This document shows, in pieces, positions 34,230 through 45,881 of a stretch of DNA of 64,000 bases (positions are counted from its first letter, which is position 1; every line of letters starts with the position of its first letter). Source of the stretch: Oidiodendron maius Zn (taxonomy: Eukaryota; Ascomycota; Leotiomycetes; Myxotrichaceae); assembly GCA_000827325.1 (NCBI GenBank), contig KN832877.1, forward strand, positions 62,001 to 126,000. The letters are read 5' to 3'. The position numbers were made by a program, and so were the translations under genes. Below the pieces are notes generated by a model. That model was given only the letters and a program-made list of their open reading frames with translations, was not told where the DNA came from and made no database searches.

Positions 34230-34751
34230 CGTGCAATGCTTCCACTCGAGGCTCCCAGGTAGGTTTTGGGTGATGGCTTATCCAAAGACGAGTCTGACGA
34301 TGCCGACTAATACCACTTGCAATGTAGCTTCACGATGCGCGCATCCTTCAGCGCGCATCAGCAAAAGGACATATTGCCATGGCCCGGAGAGTCGGAGCCA
34401 AGACGTAATATTTCGTAGACTACGGCTTACTTTTATAAGAGGACGATCGCGTTGGAGTACCGCCACAGCCGGCGCCGAAGCTCCGTGAAAACCGTCAGGC
34501 AATGTGCAGGGACTTTTGTGCCTTATATATACGGCATGAAGTCTAGGCTGGATTCCATCTAGCGCACTTCCTTAACATCTGTAAATGTAAACTCGGACCA
34601 GGTCACACCAGAATAGCCCACGAGCATATCCGCAGCCTGCATCTTCGACCAGCATAGAGACATTGCACATCTCTAGCGAGAAAGTTTGCTGTACCCTCAA
34701 CGCTGGTCTGCTTCTCACGGTTTGGCCCGTTGCGGCCGTTAGACTGGCAGG
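34230..34751. promoter_or_regulatory. Shared divergent promoter, sterol acyltransferase / AP-1 gamma
   Basis: A 522 bp interval between two start codons on opposite strands. It must hold both promoters. No clear TATA box at either side and no sustained open frame; CCATGGCCCGGAGAG-like GC-rich stretch near 34377. Confidence 0.5.
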
Positions 34752-37465
34752 ATGAGTTCTTGTGAGATCACCCCCACCGCCCCTCATATCCCCTTGCTGA
34801 CTTCCCAATAGTGAAGCAATTCATTCGCAATGTGCGTGCTTCAAAGACAATCGCCGATGAGCGGGCAGTTGTGCAGAAGGAGAGCGCCGCAATAAGAGCA
34901 AGTTTCAGGGAGGAAAGCACCGACTCCAACGTCAGGTAGGACTTACCCCCGTGAAGTGTGTTTGCGGAATCTGATCTCTTCCGTAGGCGGAACAATGTCG
35001 CAAAGCTGCTATACCTCTTCACCCTAGGGGAGCGAACTCACTTCGGCCAAATTGAATGTCTGAAGCTCCTGGCATCGCCACGATTCGCAGACAAGAGATT
35101 GGGATATTTAGGCACTATGCTTCTCTTGGACGAGAATCAGGAGGTTCTAACTTTGGTCACGAACTCGTTGAAGAAGTAGGTTAATCCGTACGTGACTCTA
35201 TTTACGCGGCTAATATGGGTCCTAGTGACCTCAATCACTCGAACCAGTACATTGTTGGACTTGCTCTTTGCACACTAGGAAACATCGCATCTATTGAAAT
35301 GTCCCGAGACCTCTTCCCCGAAATCGAAACACTCCTCTCTACGGCCAACCCATACATCAGGCGCAAAGCTGCTCTCTGCGCCATGCGCATATGTAGAAAA
35401 GTATCTGACCTGCAGGAGCATTTCCTCGAGAAAGCAGCATCGCTGCTATCCGATCGAAACCATGGCGTCCTTCTCTGCGGCATAACTCTAGTTACTAGTC
35501 TATGTGAAGCCGATGAAGCTGAGGGTGGCGAAGAGGGAATCGTTGAAAAGTTTAGACCCCTCACAGGGGGCCTAGTGCGGACCTTGAAAGCGTTGGCTAG
35601 CTCAGGATATGCACCAGAACACGACGTGACTGGAATAACAGATCCTTTCCTTCAAGTCAAGATATTACAACTACTACGAGTCCTGGGCCATGGCGATGCG
35701 GAGACAAGTGAGCAGATCAATGACATTCTTGCGCAAGTTGCTACAAATACCGATTCGTCCAAGAACGTTGGAAATTCTATCCTCTACGAAGCTGTCCTCA
35801 CTATTCTCGACATTGATGCAGACTCAGGATTGCGGGTCCTGGGCGTAAACATATTGGGAAAATTCTTGTCTAACAGAGACAACAATATCCGCTATGTTGC
35901 TTTGAACACTCTTATCAAGGTTGTCGCGGTCGAGCCCAATGCGGTGCAACGGCACCGAAATACCATTCTTGAGTGCCTCCGTGACCCTGATATTAGCATC
36001 AGGAGGCGAGCTCTAGACCTCAGCTTTACGCTCATAAATGAGAGCAATGTGAGGCTGCTGATCCGGGAGTTGTTGGCATTTTTAGAAGTTGCAGACAATG
36101 AGTTCAAACCAATAATGACCAGTCAAATCGGCATAGCGGCTGACAGATTTTCTCCAAACAAACGATGGCACGTTGATACTATGTTACGGGTGCTATCGCT
36201 GGCTGGAAACTATGTGAAAGAGCAAATCCTCTCGTCATTTATCCGTCTCGTCGCCACAACCCCGGAGCTTCAAACATATACGGTCCAGAAGCTATATGCT
36301 GCTCTCAAGAAGGACATCACACAAGAAAGTTTGACTTTAGTCGGCGCATGGTGCATTGGAGAGTATGGTGATGCACTCCTGCAAGGCGGTCAGTATGAAG
36401 AGGAAGAATTGGTTCAGGAAGTCAAAGAGTACGAGATAATCGATCTGTTCTCGTCGATTTTGAATAGTAGTTATGCGACCCAAATCGCGACCGAGTATAT
36501 CATCACATCGCTGATGAAGCTCACGACCCGACTCTCAGACCCTGCGCAAACAGAGAGGATCAGACGGATACTACAGAACAATTCAGCGAGTCTCGACATT
36601 GAGATCCAGCAACGAGCTGTGGAGTATGGTAACTTATTTGGCTACGACGCGATTCGCAGAGGAGTGCTTGAAAAGATGCCACCGCCGCAAATTAAGGAAG
36701 AATCAAGGGTGCTCGGTGAAGCTGCCAAGAAGCCAACCAAAGTTGCCAATCGGAAATCGAAGGTTGTCAAGTCAGCAGAGCAAGACCTCCTGTTTGATCT
36801 CATGGGCGATGGTAGCGGAGCGCCCGATGTTAGTGGCACACTGAATGGCTCCCAAAACAATTCCGATCTGCTAGCAGACATCCTGAGCGGCAGCACTACA
36901 GCTCCGACCACATCACCGCCTCCATCACAATCAAATGTGAGTTCTATCATGGATCTTTTCGATACCTCCCCACCCGCACAGCCAAAGTCAGGTGCTACTC
37001 CCGCGTCGAATGATCTGTTCTCCAGCATGTCGACGCCACCGCCCGCTCAGGCTCCGGCTGCAACTATTCCAACCCACCCCTGCTATAGTAAAAACGACCT
37101 TGATATCTTACTACAATTACAAAGAAATGCGGAAGGTATCGTGCAGGTCATGGCACGTTTCACAAACAATTCCATGCATCAGTCACTGTCAAATGTTTCC
37201 TTGCAGGCTGCCGTGCCTAAGACTCAGAAACTTCAATTAAACGCCATGTCGAACTCTCAATTAGGCCCAGGAACTGAAGCCACCCAGTCGATGAGAATAT
37301 CTGGGAGCAAAGGGGTAAGCTACAATATACGATTGTAACCACTGTGAGAGGATGCCGCTGACATGTGTATTTTAGCCTCCATTGCGACTACGACTCAAGA
37401 TATCATATGCGCACCCTTCTGCAGGACAAGTCACGGATCAGGTGGATTGGTCGGAGCCTAAATAA
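34752..37465 (+). CDS. APL4: AP-1 clathrin adaptor complex gamma subunit
   Basis: Five exons, 34752-34761, 34812-34935, 34987-35175, 35226-37314 and 37376-37465, give 833 residues. It is a large subunit of the AP-1 coat adaptor at trans-Golgi and endosomes. Exon 1 has only 10 bases (M-S-S-L). Joined text [20 protein letters not shown] then [38 protein letters not shown] and [20 protein letters not shown] is near-identical to the family and proves the splices. Adaptin trunk to about 590; hinge 590-700, with LLFDLMGDG and [10 protein letters not shown], which resemble clathrin-box-type short motifs; gamma-ear beta-sandwich about 705-833, ending [11 protein letters not shown]. Length is normal. 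It has no visible defect. Confidence 0.97.
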
Positions 37466-37768
37466 TAGCGTAGTGTGCACAAGAAAGAAATGTGCTTGCA
37501 GATTTGTTCGAAGCCCAAGTGAACGTGTCATGATATGCTGTCTATGAGGTAGGCAAACTTTGGTGGAAGGACCGCTCCGAGTCCGTTTCCTACAAGCGCT
37601 TCTCTCTTAGCCCTTTCCTTGATGCTAACCCCCGAGCTCTTTGTACGCCAGTCATGATCCTCACTCTCTTCTACCTAGGTGCTTTTGCTCCTTCTGTTGA
37701 AATTACCCTTTCACGTCAAGTTTTGACTCCAAATTTACTTTCCATATTCGCAATCTGTGAGATTAAGG
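37466..37768. other. Short intergenic
   Basis: 303 bp holding the AP-1 gamma terminator and the promoter of secreted protein B; nothing else seen. Confidence 0.5.
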
Positions 37769-40385
37769 ATGAGACTATACAGGATGGAGCTATCCAGACG
37801 GTTGCTTACCTTTCTTGCGGGTATTCTCTTCCTTGCACTCTCTATCGCCCGAGCGGAGGAAACAGGGACAGTATCTAATGCGGACATATCGACCTACGTA
37901 ACTTTGGAAGATTTGAAGGATCCCACTTGGGGCGATGCCACTCCTGATCCTGAAGTTAGCGACGAGAATTATTTCGAATATTCTCCAGAGAATGTCCACG
38001 ACTCCCAGGTCGCAGTGTGGTACTCGCTTTGGACCCTGCTGCGGCAGAATGACACTGACTGGAACGAGCTTGGGGAGTGGAGACTGTTCGCAAATGATTG
38101 GTATAATACCAAGAATTTCGAGTGCTCACTGAGCATGCAGCATTGCTTAGGAGAGAAGAAATTGGAAAGCTTACAGGCAGACCATCCAGGCATTAAGAAT
38201 AGACCACTCGTGCGCAGGATTTACTTTGTTTCCAGAGCATATGGGACTTTCCATAACTATGGGAGAGTTGTTCAGGTCAGTTTTACTACCTTCTCAACCA
38301 CCCTTTCTAATAATGTCTAGACATCCTTCGAAAGAATTAAAGCTAACCTAGTACCTATGGTGCCTGAGCTTATCAATTCCTTTACCCAGCAAACCAATCA
38401 ACGTGGAGAGAGGCTGTGTGCCATGGTTAAATCGATCACAGAAGTCCTTATCGCCGTCGCAGTTAGTATGACCTCTCAAGCAGCCACCATGGCATTTTCA
38501 CCTACGGGCGCGGAGGGCGTGGAGGCAATGCGATTCATGACCGTAGCGATCAAGCTCGGATTGAGTACCGTCGCAAGCATCGCTCAACCTGCGATAACTG
38601 ATCGCAAGAGCTTGCAGGGCAAAGCGAAGAAGATAACAGACATACAAAATCCCCACACCAGTCTACCCGGAATAATGCAAAGATTGTCGGAACATTTGCA
38701 GCCTATCACATGGACTTCGAACGGAGTCAAGTTCTCGTATAACTGGTGGAATATTATACAAAATGCCCCTTTCATATACTATTGGAACGTTGTTCATGCC
38801 GTTAATGCCGTTCGTACGGAATATGGCGCCCTGGAAGTGGAAGGCGGCTCTGGAGATGGCGGCTGGGGAAGAATGTGTGCGTCGTTTGAAGGTGATTTTA
38901 CAAGTAGGAATGGCCTCAATATGGAACAACTACAAACTTGGATTCCTGGCCAATTCGGATTCATTCGCAACCGTATAGAGAAATTCTATAAGGACGTCTA
39001 TGAAGGGCAGGTGCCATTCCGTGGAGGGCCGAGCATGATGGCATTTATGTTGGCTGGCAAAGCCTGGACAGGAAACGATTCATTCCTCTCCGATTTGAGA
39101 GACAGCGAGAAATGGCAATAGTGAGTAGGGCCCATCTCTGATAGGAAATCTACTGACAGATATGAAGCGAAATGGAGCGTAATTTTGTCAAAGGTGTTAT
39201 ATCCAAGCTGTTGGCCAAGAGCTATAATTATGTGACATGTACCCGCGATCCAAAAGCAAGGAGCATGTGTGATGCGGCTGAAAAGTATTCAAAATCCTCA
39301 AGCGAGTGGGATGAGAAAATGACCATTCTTTCTAAATCCCGCTTCTGTCCTCGTCCAGAATCTGATCCGGATTTAGTTTGCCAAGTGGAAAAGTGGTACT
39401 TTTCTGTAAACCAGCAACATAGCAGGGCCATGAATGGCTTGAGTATGATCGAGAGTTTCCAAGGTGACAGGTTCAAGCTCAGAAGGAATGAGTTATTCCA
39501 GGAAGCCTACGATAACTACGCACGGTGTGGGAATGCTTGCACTAATTTCGACTGGCACAAAGGACCCTTCTCAAGGGACATGACTTTTACCGGTAGCTTT
39601 CATCTCCCCATCTGCCAGAACGATCAGTTAAATCTAGTGGATTTTACGCGATATTGGGGATGGAATGCCCACCCGGGTATGTCGTGGTATGGATATGGCA
39701 ATGGCGAATGGAGCTCGTGGAACTTCCCTGCAGTCTGTGGTGATCACCATGCCAGTGAGACTAGAGGGTTCTTGGAGGCAATGAACGCAGGAATGCGCAG
39801 TGATGTCTATTCACACCACTACTTCTATAGGACGACGGATCAATTATGGAGAGATCGAATTCCTAGAGTGAGTAGCCACCACTATCTACTCTATTGTGAT
39901 GCGTACTTACTTTGTGACAGCAACTCGAAGCACTTGGCCTGCCACCTTACAACCACTTCATGGCTATGTGTGAAGCGGGGGTTTATCTGCCAGGCCGCCA
40001 ATTTGTCGGCGAAGCAGACGGTAAGATACAACGATCTCCTCAGCAGGGTACGCATTACCGATGTGACGACGTTACAGCCGCAACGGCAACCATGGATGAG
40101 TTTGCCGCAAACAAGTGGCTCTGCGTGGACTCAACGATTGGTAAAGATATCCAAGATGACTCACCAAGTCGTTCGTATCATTTAACTGGGGCACCCCGGC
40201 GACATCTGAAGACATATAAGCAGAGGTGTTCAGCATGGAGGAAGAAGTGGAAATTTGAGCCTATCAAAGTGGATGATGTGGATGATGCGGACGATATGGA
40301 GAATGAGGAAGAGGAGGATCAGAAGCGGCGGCCATCAAACTCATCGACATCAAATCCGACGAAATCAGAAACCTACCAGCAATGA
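37769..40385 (+). CDS. Secreted cysteine-containing protein B, paralog of A
   Basis: Four exons, 37769-38275, 38321-39120, 39168-39867 and 39921-40385, give 823 residues; introns of 45, 47 and 53 bp have phases 0, 2 and 0, as in protein A. The ATG at 37769 gives a signal peptide MRLYRMELSRRLLTFLAGIL followed by FLALSIARA. Matches with A include GEWRLFANDWYNTKNFEC (A: GEVSFFAHHAFNGLDVRC), RRIYFVSRA, LPICQN (A: LPTCVS), VCGDHHASETRGFLEAMNAG (A: CTCGDWRSNETQIFMRQLGF) and PYNHFMAMCEAG (A: PFNRFLALCELG). B has extra Trp/Gly-rich sequence before the CGD motif (WGWNAHPGMSWYGYGNGEW) and an acidic tail (DDVDDADDMENEEEEDQ). Unknown family; likely secreted. Confidence 0.85.
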
Positions 40386-40800
40386 CTGATAGGGATAAAG
40401 AAACTCTGGATTAGATCCGGCCGGTTTATAGATCACTGCAGGATTTACCTGAACCAGACAAGACTGAGTAAATCTTGCTAGTCAGTGGTGTCATTTCGCC
40501 CAATCTTCAGTAATAGACATGTCCATTTGAATAGGAGCGGGGCTGAAATGGTGGAGCATAAAATTTGGAGAATTTTGGAGGGCTGGAGTGTAACAGGCCG
40601 ATGTTAATGTAGCACCAGACTTAGCGCTATTTAATAGCAATAATGGTACTAATAGTAGTTTCTACAGGCATCTACATATATAAGAGATATGTTTATACAG
40701 AATGGTACTATTTCTGAGAAAGTTCCCGTACTTCTGCACACAGCGGAGCCCAAAGCTGCCAACGTTTAATATCCGAAATATGGCCTCCTAATTAATTTGC
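40386..40800. other. Intergenic, convergent 3' ends
   Basis: 415 bp of AT-rich DNA between secreted protein B and the 3' end of the GH51 relic. No feature seen. Confidence 0.5.
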
Positions 40801-41938
40801 CTATAGATTAAATTGCAATACATTTATAGAATAGCCGCTGCAAATGGCATGTAAGTATGCCTATTGGTAAAAATATAGATGCGAAATAACTTACGGGACA
40901 TTCCAACGCCAAATTCCATCCCTGCTTGGACTCTTATTCTCGAGGAACAGAGGCTGAGCAGTGATCGCAGTGGCATTGTTCTTGTAGTTGAAACCGTTAA
41001 CATCTTTATTCGTGATTATTGTTCCATTTACAAATTTCCATGGAGTTTCGATGGAAACAGTAAGAGGGACTGTAGTGGAGTTTACATTGCTTCAGTAGGT
41101 TAGCCGGGCGTCTCGTTAAAGATTGTATTCCACCTACATGACTTTCAAAAACACGCTTTCCTTCCATTGGTCGTCGATGCCCAAAATAGCTGCCCGAAGT
41201 CACTTTGTGTATTTTTGACTTCGATGGATTCTGTACCCCGGTAGGAGTTAAAAAGCTTCTGCAAATAGTAGCTGACGCTCAGTATGGTATGGCTCGGGTC
41301 AGCATCAAAAGCTATCAAGTTTGGTATCTAGTTGAACCAATTCCAGTTCTGCAGACTGGTAGCGTAAGATGTTAGTTTCACCATATTGGGGTTGCGTTTG
41401 GCGCCTAGCAAGTATACTCCCTCTGCGATAGCTGAGAAAAGCCGCGGATAGAAGATATGAATATCCGGGGGATTGGAGAAGTCACCTTGCTCGGATGGCG
41501 TATCAATCTGGAAGACGGAGTATTCACTAACAAAGACAGTCACGTTTGTGTTATTAGTTTCTTCTTGCCAATTATCCCAGAAATCGAAGCCGTCAATGAA
41601 GAAAGCCGGTGGTTCGTAGTGGTGAGTATCCCACATGGCTCCAGCGGGAATATCGATCAAATAAGCAGGATTCTCATTGTATTCGGTGCTGATATAGATA
41701 ATATTTGGGTATCTGCTTTGAGGCCATCATAGAGGTACTCAAACATCCACCCATACAGATTCGGCGCTGTCGCATTTCTGGTTCCAGTCCTTGTCAAGAT
41801 GTTACGTGATACGGCACTTGACGTATTCGTGACTTTCCGGTGCAAGATATCTTTTGATCGTGGTAGTTTTGGCCCTGCTGAGGCCAGCCCACTAATGGCA
41901 GCAACGGCTGTCAGAGTTGTTATCCACTGGGGGAACAT
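40801..41938 (-). pseudogene. GH51 alpha-L-arabinofuranosidase, degraded host gene
   Basis: Remains of a secreted arabinan/arabinoxylan-degrading enzyme. The N-terminus at 41938 keeps a signal peptide (MFPQWITTLTAVAAISGLAS) and APNLYGWMFE, the family's opening motif. The text then jumps to YPNIIYISTEYNENPAY in another frame, so several hundred residues, including the region that normally bears the acid/base Glu, are missing. The C-terminal part reads TVFVSEYSVFQID, FYPRLFSAIAEGVYLLGAKR and NPNMVKLTSY. After LQNWNWFN a TAG replaces the usual Trp codon; further frame changes follow, then NGFNYKNNATAITAQP, GIWRWNV and, after a likely intron, INVLQFNL-stop at 40801. At least three lesions: one large deletion, one nonsense codon, one or more frameshifts. 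Confidence 0.85.
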
Positions 41939-43434
41939 GGCAAGAGGTTTGGTTAGACAGATCTCTCCGGTCTTTCTGGAAAGTTAATAGACATTTATAA
42001 AGGGGGTTTTTTTTTGAGAGCCCAAATCATCTGCTGGAAAGCACTGCTCCTAATTCCACGCATAAAATTGGTACAGTGAGATGCGGGGAAATAACACACC
42101 CGGGTAATTCTTTTGCAGCTGTGGAATGACTTTGACTGAGCTATCGTGAGATTGCTGCAAGAGATATCCCCATCATTATTATGCGCTCCAATCATCGAGC
42201 GAACAGGCGATATTACAATGCAGGAACAAGCAATGCGCCGATGCAAGATGCAGGAACAAAAACTCAGTTAGGGGGCTGCCTCTCCATAAAATGATCTCCA
42301 TGGATGGAGATGTTGTGACGAGAAGCCATCTCTACCGGCCGATGGCACTATTCAGTGGCACTCCGCTGGCCCCTGACGACTCTGGGCCGGGACCACCGCA
42401 CAAGTCAGGGACATAGTGCTCGTATGGACGGATCAATTATAATATCTTGGTATGTTCCTCCGAATCCAATTGTGGATTAGCAACCGAGAAATGAAGCTGG
42501 GCATCGGGAGTGCGTTGAGTGCCAATGTCGCAACCGTGGTGTTGCCATGGCTCGCACTGCCCCACGAATGACAGGATCTGACTCGCCAAGTAGACAAGAC
42601 CCTCAATTAGGCCAGGACTAATTTTGGACACGCCTATCATTAAATAATATCTACGCAACAAAACGTAAGCAGAGGAGTAAATATAGCGACGATCAACTTC
42701 GCCCACCACTTGGCACTCCCAGAGAAACTAGGTTGCGCAATATATTGTCGCATAGCCGGAGTGGAGTCCTTTTGCCCCTGAACGGCACAGCCCGAAACGG
42801 CAACATTGGCGAAAACTCGAATACTTACGTGTGGAGGCCCCAGCCACGACCTATCGCTCCTTCGTCGGTCATCCTCTACATCTGTAGACGGGCTCACTGC
42901 AGAGCCAAGTAGAACGGAGATCCGACGGCGTGGCTTATGAAATGGTAGGCCCATACAATCTACCCAATTCCCGGTTTCTGTTGGTTCCTTTCCAGATCAC
43001 CATCCACACACGGGATCCTGGGATCGATTGCCAACCCGCCAAGTAATAAGCTTTTCTCTGTGCCAACTTGGCATGAGAATATGCCACATTCCATATTCCC
43101 ACAATTACTATGATACGGCAATGAATGCAGAACTGACTGCCTGTCTCTTGAACCTCTTGGCTGGTAGGAAAGAAATCCTCCACTCCTGGCTTCGGGCCAG
43201 ACTTGAATATGCCACCAAGATATTGGCTTGGGGCCATGGCATTCTCATCCTGCTGCTGGTAGCTAGATTGGCAGCTCCCGAATATTATGTCTATAAAGAG
43301 CCTTTACTCTCCTCTGTTCTCTCTCAACATCGACATCTTCCAGCATCAAATTAGAGAAACATTCTGCCTCTGCCCCATCTCACCGACTCTCAAATCTTCT
43401 CTTTAGATTCTCCAACAACCCCAATATTGCAAAC
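41939..43434. other. Intergenic
   Basis: 1.5 kb without a supported gene. Includes a small perfect inverted repeat at 42294-42311 (ATCTCCA-TGGA-TGGAGAT) and the TATA box of the next gene. ATG-started minus frames near 42.9-43.2 kb have no motif. Confidence 0.5.
43291..43299 (+). promoter_or_regulatory. TATA box of small secreted protein gene
   Basis: CTATAAAGA lies 144 bp before the start codon, followed by a CT-rich stretch and CAACATC, a typical fungal initiation layout. Confidence 0.6.
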
Positions 43435-43867
43435 ATGGTTGCTATTCAGAACATTATCCTCGCTGTTGTCGCCGGCTCTGTCATGGTCGAAGGGGGCTTA
43501 CTTGGCGCCATGTTAGGTGGTAAGCGTGATTTGGAGATTCGTGGTACCAACAACATTTGGGTTCGTTGTTAGTCTCCCTTGCATCCTTTTTGCCCCTTCA
43601 TGAGTATACTGATATTTACCTTTAGCTACCGATCCCGCCATTGCCGCTGCCTTTAAGGGGTGCGCAGCTGCCATCCAGAAGGCGGGCAAGAAACCCCATG
43701 TTGAAAAGAAGCCCGACAATATTGCCTTTATCTCTGAGTTTCCCGCAATTTGCGGGACAGAGGCCAAAGCCTACAAGCCGACGAATGGCATGACCGTTGC
43801 AGTTTCTGCTAACACCATAACTCTTCACAATGCACCAGATAGTGTGATCGATGCTCTTGATGGTTAA
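43435..43867 (+). CDS. Small secreted effector-like protein
   Basis: Two exons, 43435-43567 and 43626-43867, give 124 residues; the 58 bp intron (GTTAGT...CTTTAG) is phase 1. Residues 1-20 (MVAIQNIILAVVAGSVMVEG) are a signal peptide. GGKR at 28-31 is a likely Kex2 site, leaving a mature protein of about 93 residues with two cysteines (AAFKGCAAAI and FPAICGTEA) and a Lys-rich segment KAGKKPHVEKKPD. No known domain. Size, secretion signal, dibasic processing site, TATA-driven promoter and isolation from other genes fit an effector-like or antimicrobial secreted protein, but this is inference. Confidence 0.78.
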
Positions 43868-44669
43868 GCCTGGTTTCGGCTCGGAGGTTGGAAATAGCCC
43901 AAATATTGCGCATTTGGGAATTGGCGTTTAAATGATTTTGGCATTGTCTTGGTTTGAGATTAAAAGTGTAGCCTAGGTAGGATACACAGCTGTCACGTCG
44001 TGGGCAAAAGAGGTACTTTCATTTGACTTTGTGTTCATGCCCGCCGTGATCCATCACCCCTTAATTTTGGGATGAACGTATGATAGTTTGAAGACAATAC
44101 TACTTAACCGTGACTATGCCGCAGGGTAAGGATGGGGCCAATGTCGGTCGACCAGAATCGCCGTGATACAGTATCCTCCTGTCTTAGGAATGTGTTTCGC
44201 AGGCAGGTCAAGAAATTTGTATCCTGTCGGAAGAAGAAGCTGGTATGCTTTGCTCTGTTTCGCTATTCTCGTCTAAATTCTCGTTAGAGGATGCTTCATG
44301 CATGATGTCCATAATATACTAAATTAAAATTCCGCGGGTTTGGCTGCTAGATTTAGTAGCATTTGTCGCTGTTTTACGCAGCCTTAACCGCTCGCTAAAG
44401 TGACGTTATCTGATCTCGCCTAGCTAATCTCTTAGGAACTCAATTCCATTAGTCCATGAGTGAAAGTGGCGGGGCAGGGCTCTGACATGGACACTGTTCA
44501 AGGACACTATTCCCGCTGAAAATATGAAAGAACCCGCAATCCACCAACTCAGAAGATCAGTAGCACTGAAAGAATGCAGAATCTCACTCCGAATTTATTT
44601 ATGAATAAAAAGCACTTCAATGCGATCACAAAATGAACTCCGCCTTTCTCCTCAGATAATATAGGCGTC
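43868..44669. other. Intergenic, convergent 3' ends
   Basis: 0.8 kb between the small secreted gene and the 3' end of the SDR. No gene, repeat or RNA recognised. Confidence 0.5.
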
Positions 44670-45881
44670 CTATAGGAATAACCTCGTCTCTTTCTCACAG
44701 AACTCGAAAAATTGAGCCGCCTTGCTCGGTCCTTCTTTGATGTTATTTAGGTATTCGGCCATATTTTTAGGGTGCTGGCCAAATCTTCCCCATGGCAAGA
44801 CGTAACGCCCTGAGTCTTTCAGTTGAATGGTAGGAGATATACCGGCCCAAATTTGAGTATATGCCCCATTGATAGGCTCACGCAGCAATGGGTTCTAACG
44901 CTCAGTTAGTTTTGAAGTGATTCAATACCTCATAGCAAATGTTTGGGATCCATACCGTTGCCATACGCTGAAGAGAAGTCATATTTCGTTGAAGCGGCGA
45001 CTTTAGGTTCCCTGGATTCACAATCTTATCCAGATCTGTCAGCTTATTCCATAAATGATACGGTAAGACTAAATATACGAACCAAGTGCACAATTCCTGC
45101 ATCGAAATCTTTTTTTGCCCACTCTGTTCCAATGAAAACATTCCCTGTCTTGCTAATGGCGTATCTATTTCCTTGGGTCTCGTCCTTCTTTTTGTAGTCA
45201 AGGTTGTCGAGGTCCATCACATTTTTGGCAGCCGAAAACTCCGTCACAATTGAGCTTACCCACAGAACCCGCACGGACCCAACTGAAGAGGCTGTTGCGG
45301 TGGAGGTGAGAGTTGGATGGAGGAGTTGGGTAAGAAGGAAGGGACCCAAGCAGTGAGTGGCGAGAAACAAGTCATGGCCCTGCGAGCATAAATCTGTCAG
45401 CAGTTTACTACATAATCATCTAAGATCATACTTGTTTGGATTTGCTCCCTTTTGCGGCGCCCAGTACTCCAGCATTGTTCCAAAGGATATCAAGCCTTTT
45501 CTCCTTGGAAAGGAACTCCGTAACGCTTGTCTTGATCGTGCTTAAATCTGCAAGATCTAGCAGCAAGAACTCCAATCTTCCTTTCGATGTTGGATTTGAA
45601 GACTTTAGAGTAGTGATAACCTTTGATGCTTCTTCAGTGCGGCGGCCGGCAATGTAGACAGTGCAGTTCTTTTGATATAGAAGTTTTGTGAGCTCCAAGC
45701 CAATACCCGAGTAGCCTCCTGTTATTATCGTGACCTGTGAAGGGCTTAGCAAGACTTTAGCCAAAAATTTGGCATCTCAAGGTTTAGAATTTACCTTTCC
45801 ACTTAGATCGCCCAAGTCAGTTTCTGTGAATGTGGGCTTTGGAGGCCAGGACTGGTCGATGAAAGTTGCTACTAGACTCAT
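44670..45881 (-). CDS. Short-chain dehydrogenase/reductase (SDR)
   Basis: Five exons, 45881-45795, 45734-45432, 45379-45083, 45024-44956 and 44894-44670, give 326 residues; all introns are phase 0 and 52-61 bp. An NAD(P)-dependent oxidoreductase of the retinol-dehydrogenase-like type common in fungi. The opening SWPPKPTFTETDLGDLSGK is typical. Motifs: cofactor TGGYSGIG (34-41), NNAG (about 111), VSSIV with the catalytic Ser (about 172), and YAISK (Tyr203, Lys207), then NPGNLKSPLQR. The splice before exon 4 could also use GTATAT and CTGACAG, which keeps frame but adds four residues; the version chosen fits the family better. Substrate unknown. No partner genes nearby suggest a pathway. Confidence 0.9.

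Noticed and set aside
40021-40043. GTAAGA...CTCAG segment inside exon 4 of secreted protein B as an intron
   Set aside because: Only 23 bp, too short to splice, and the uninterrupted reading aligns with the paralog.
42294-42311. Perfect 7 bp inverted repeat ATCTCCA-TGGA-TGGAGAT
   Set aside because: Too short to call a terminator or protein site without further copies; kept only as a note.
42935-43237. 100-codon ATG-started minus frame
   Set aside because: No recognisable motif and no supporting splice partners nearby.
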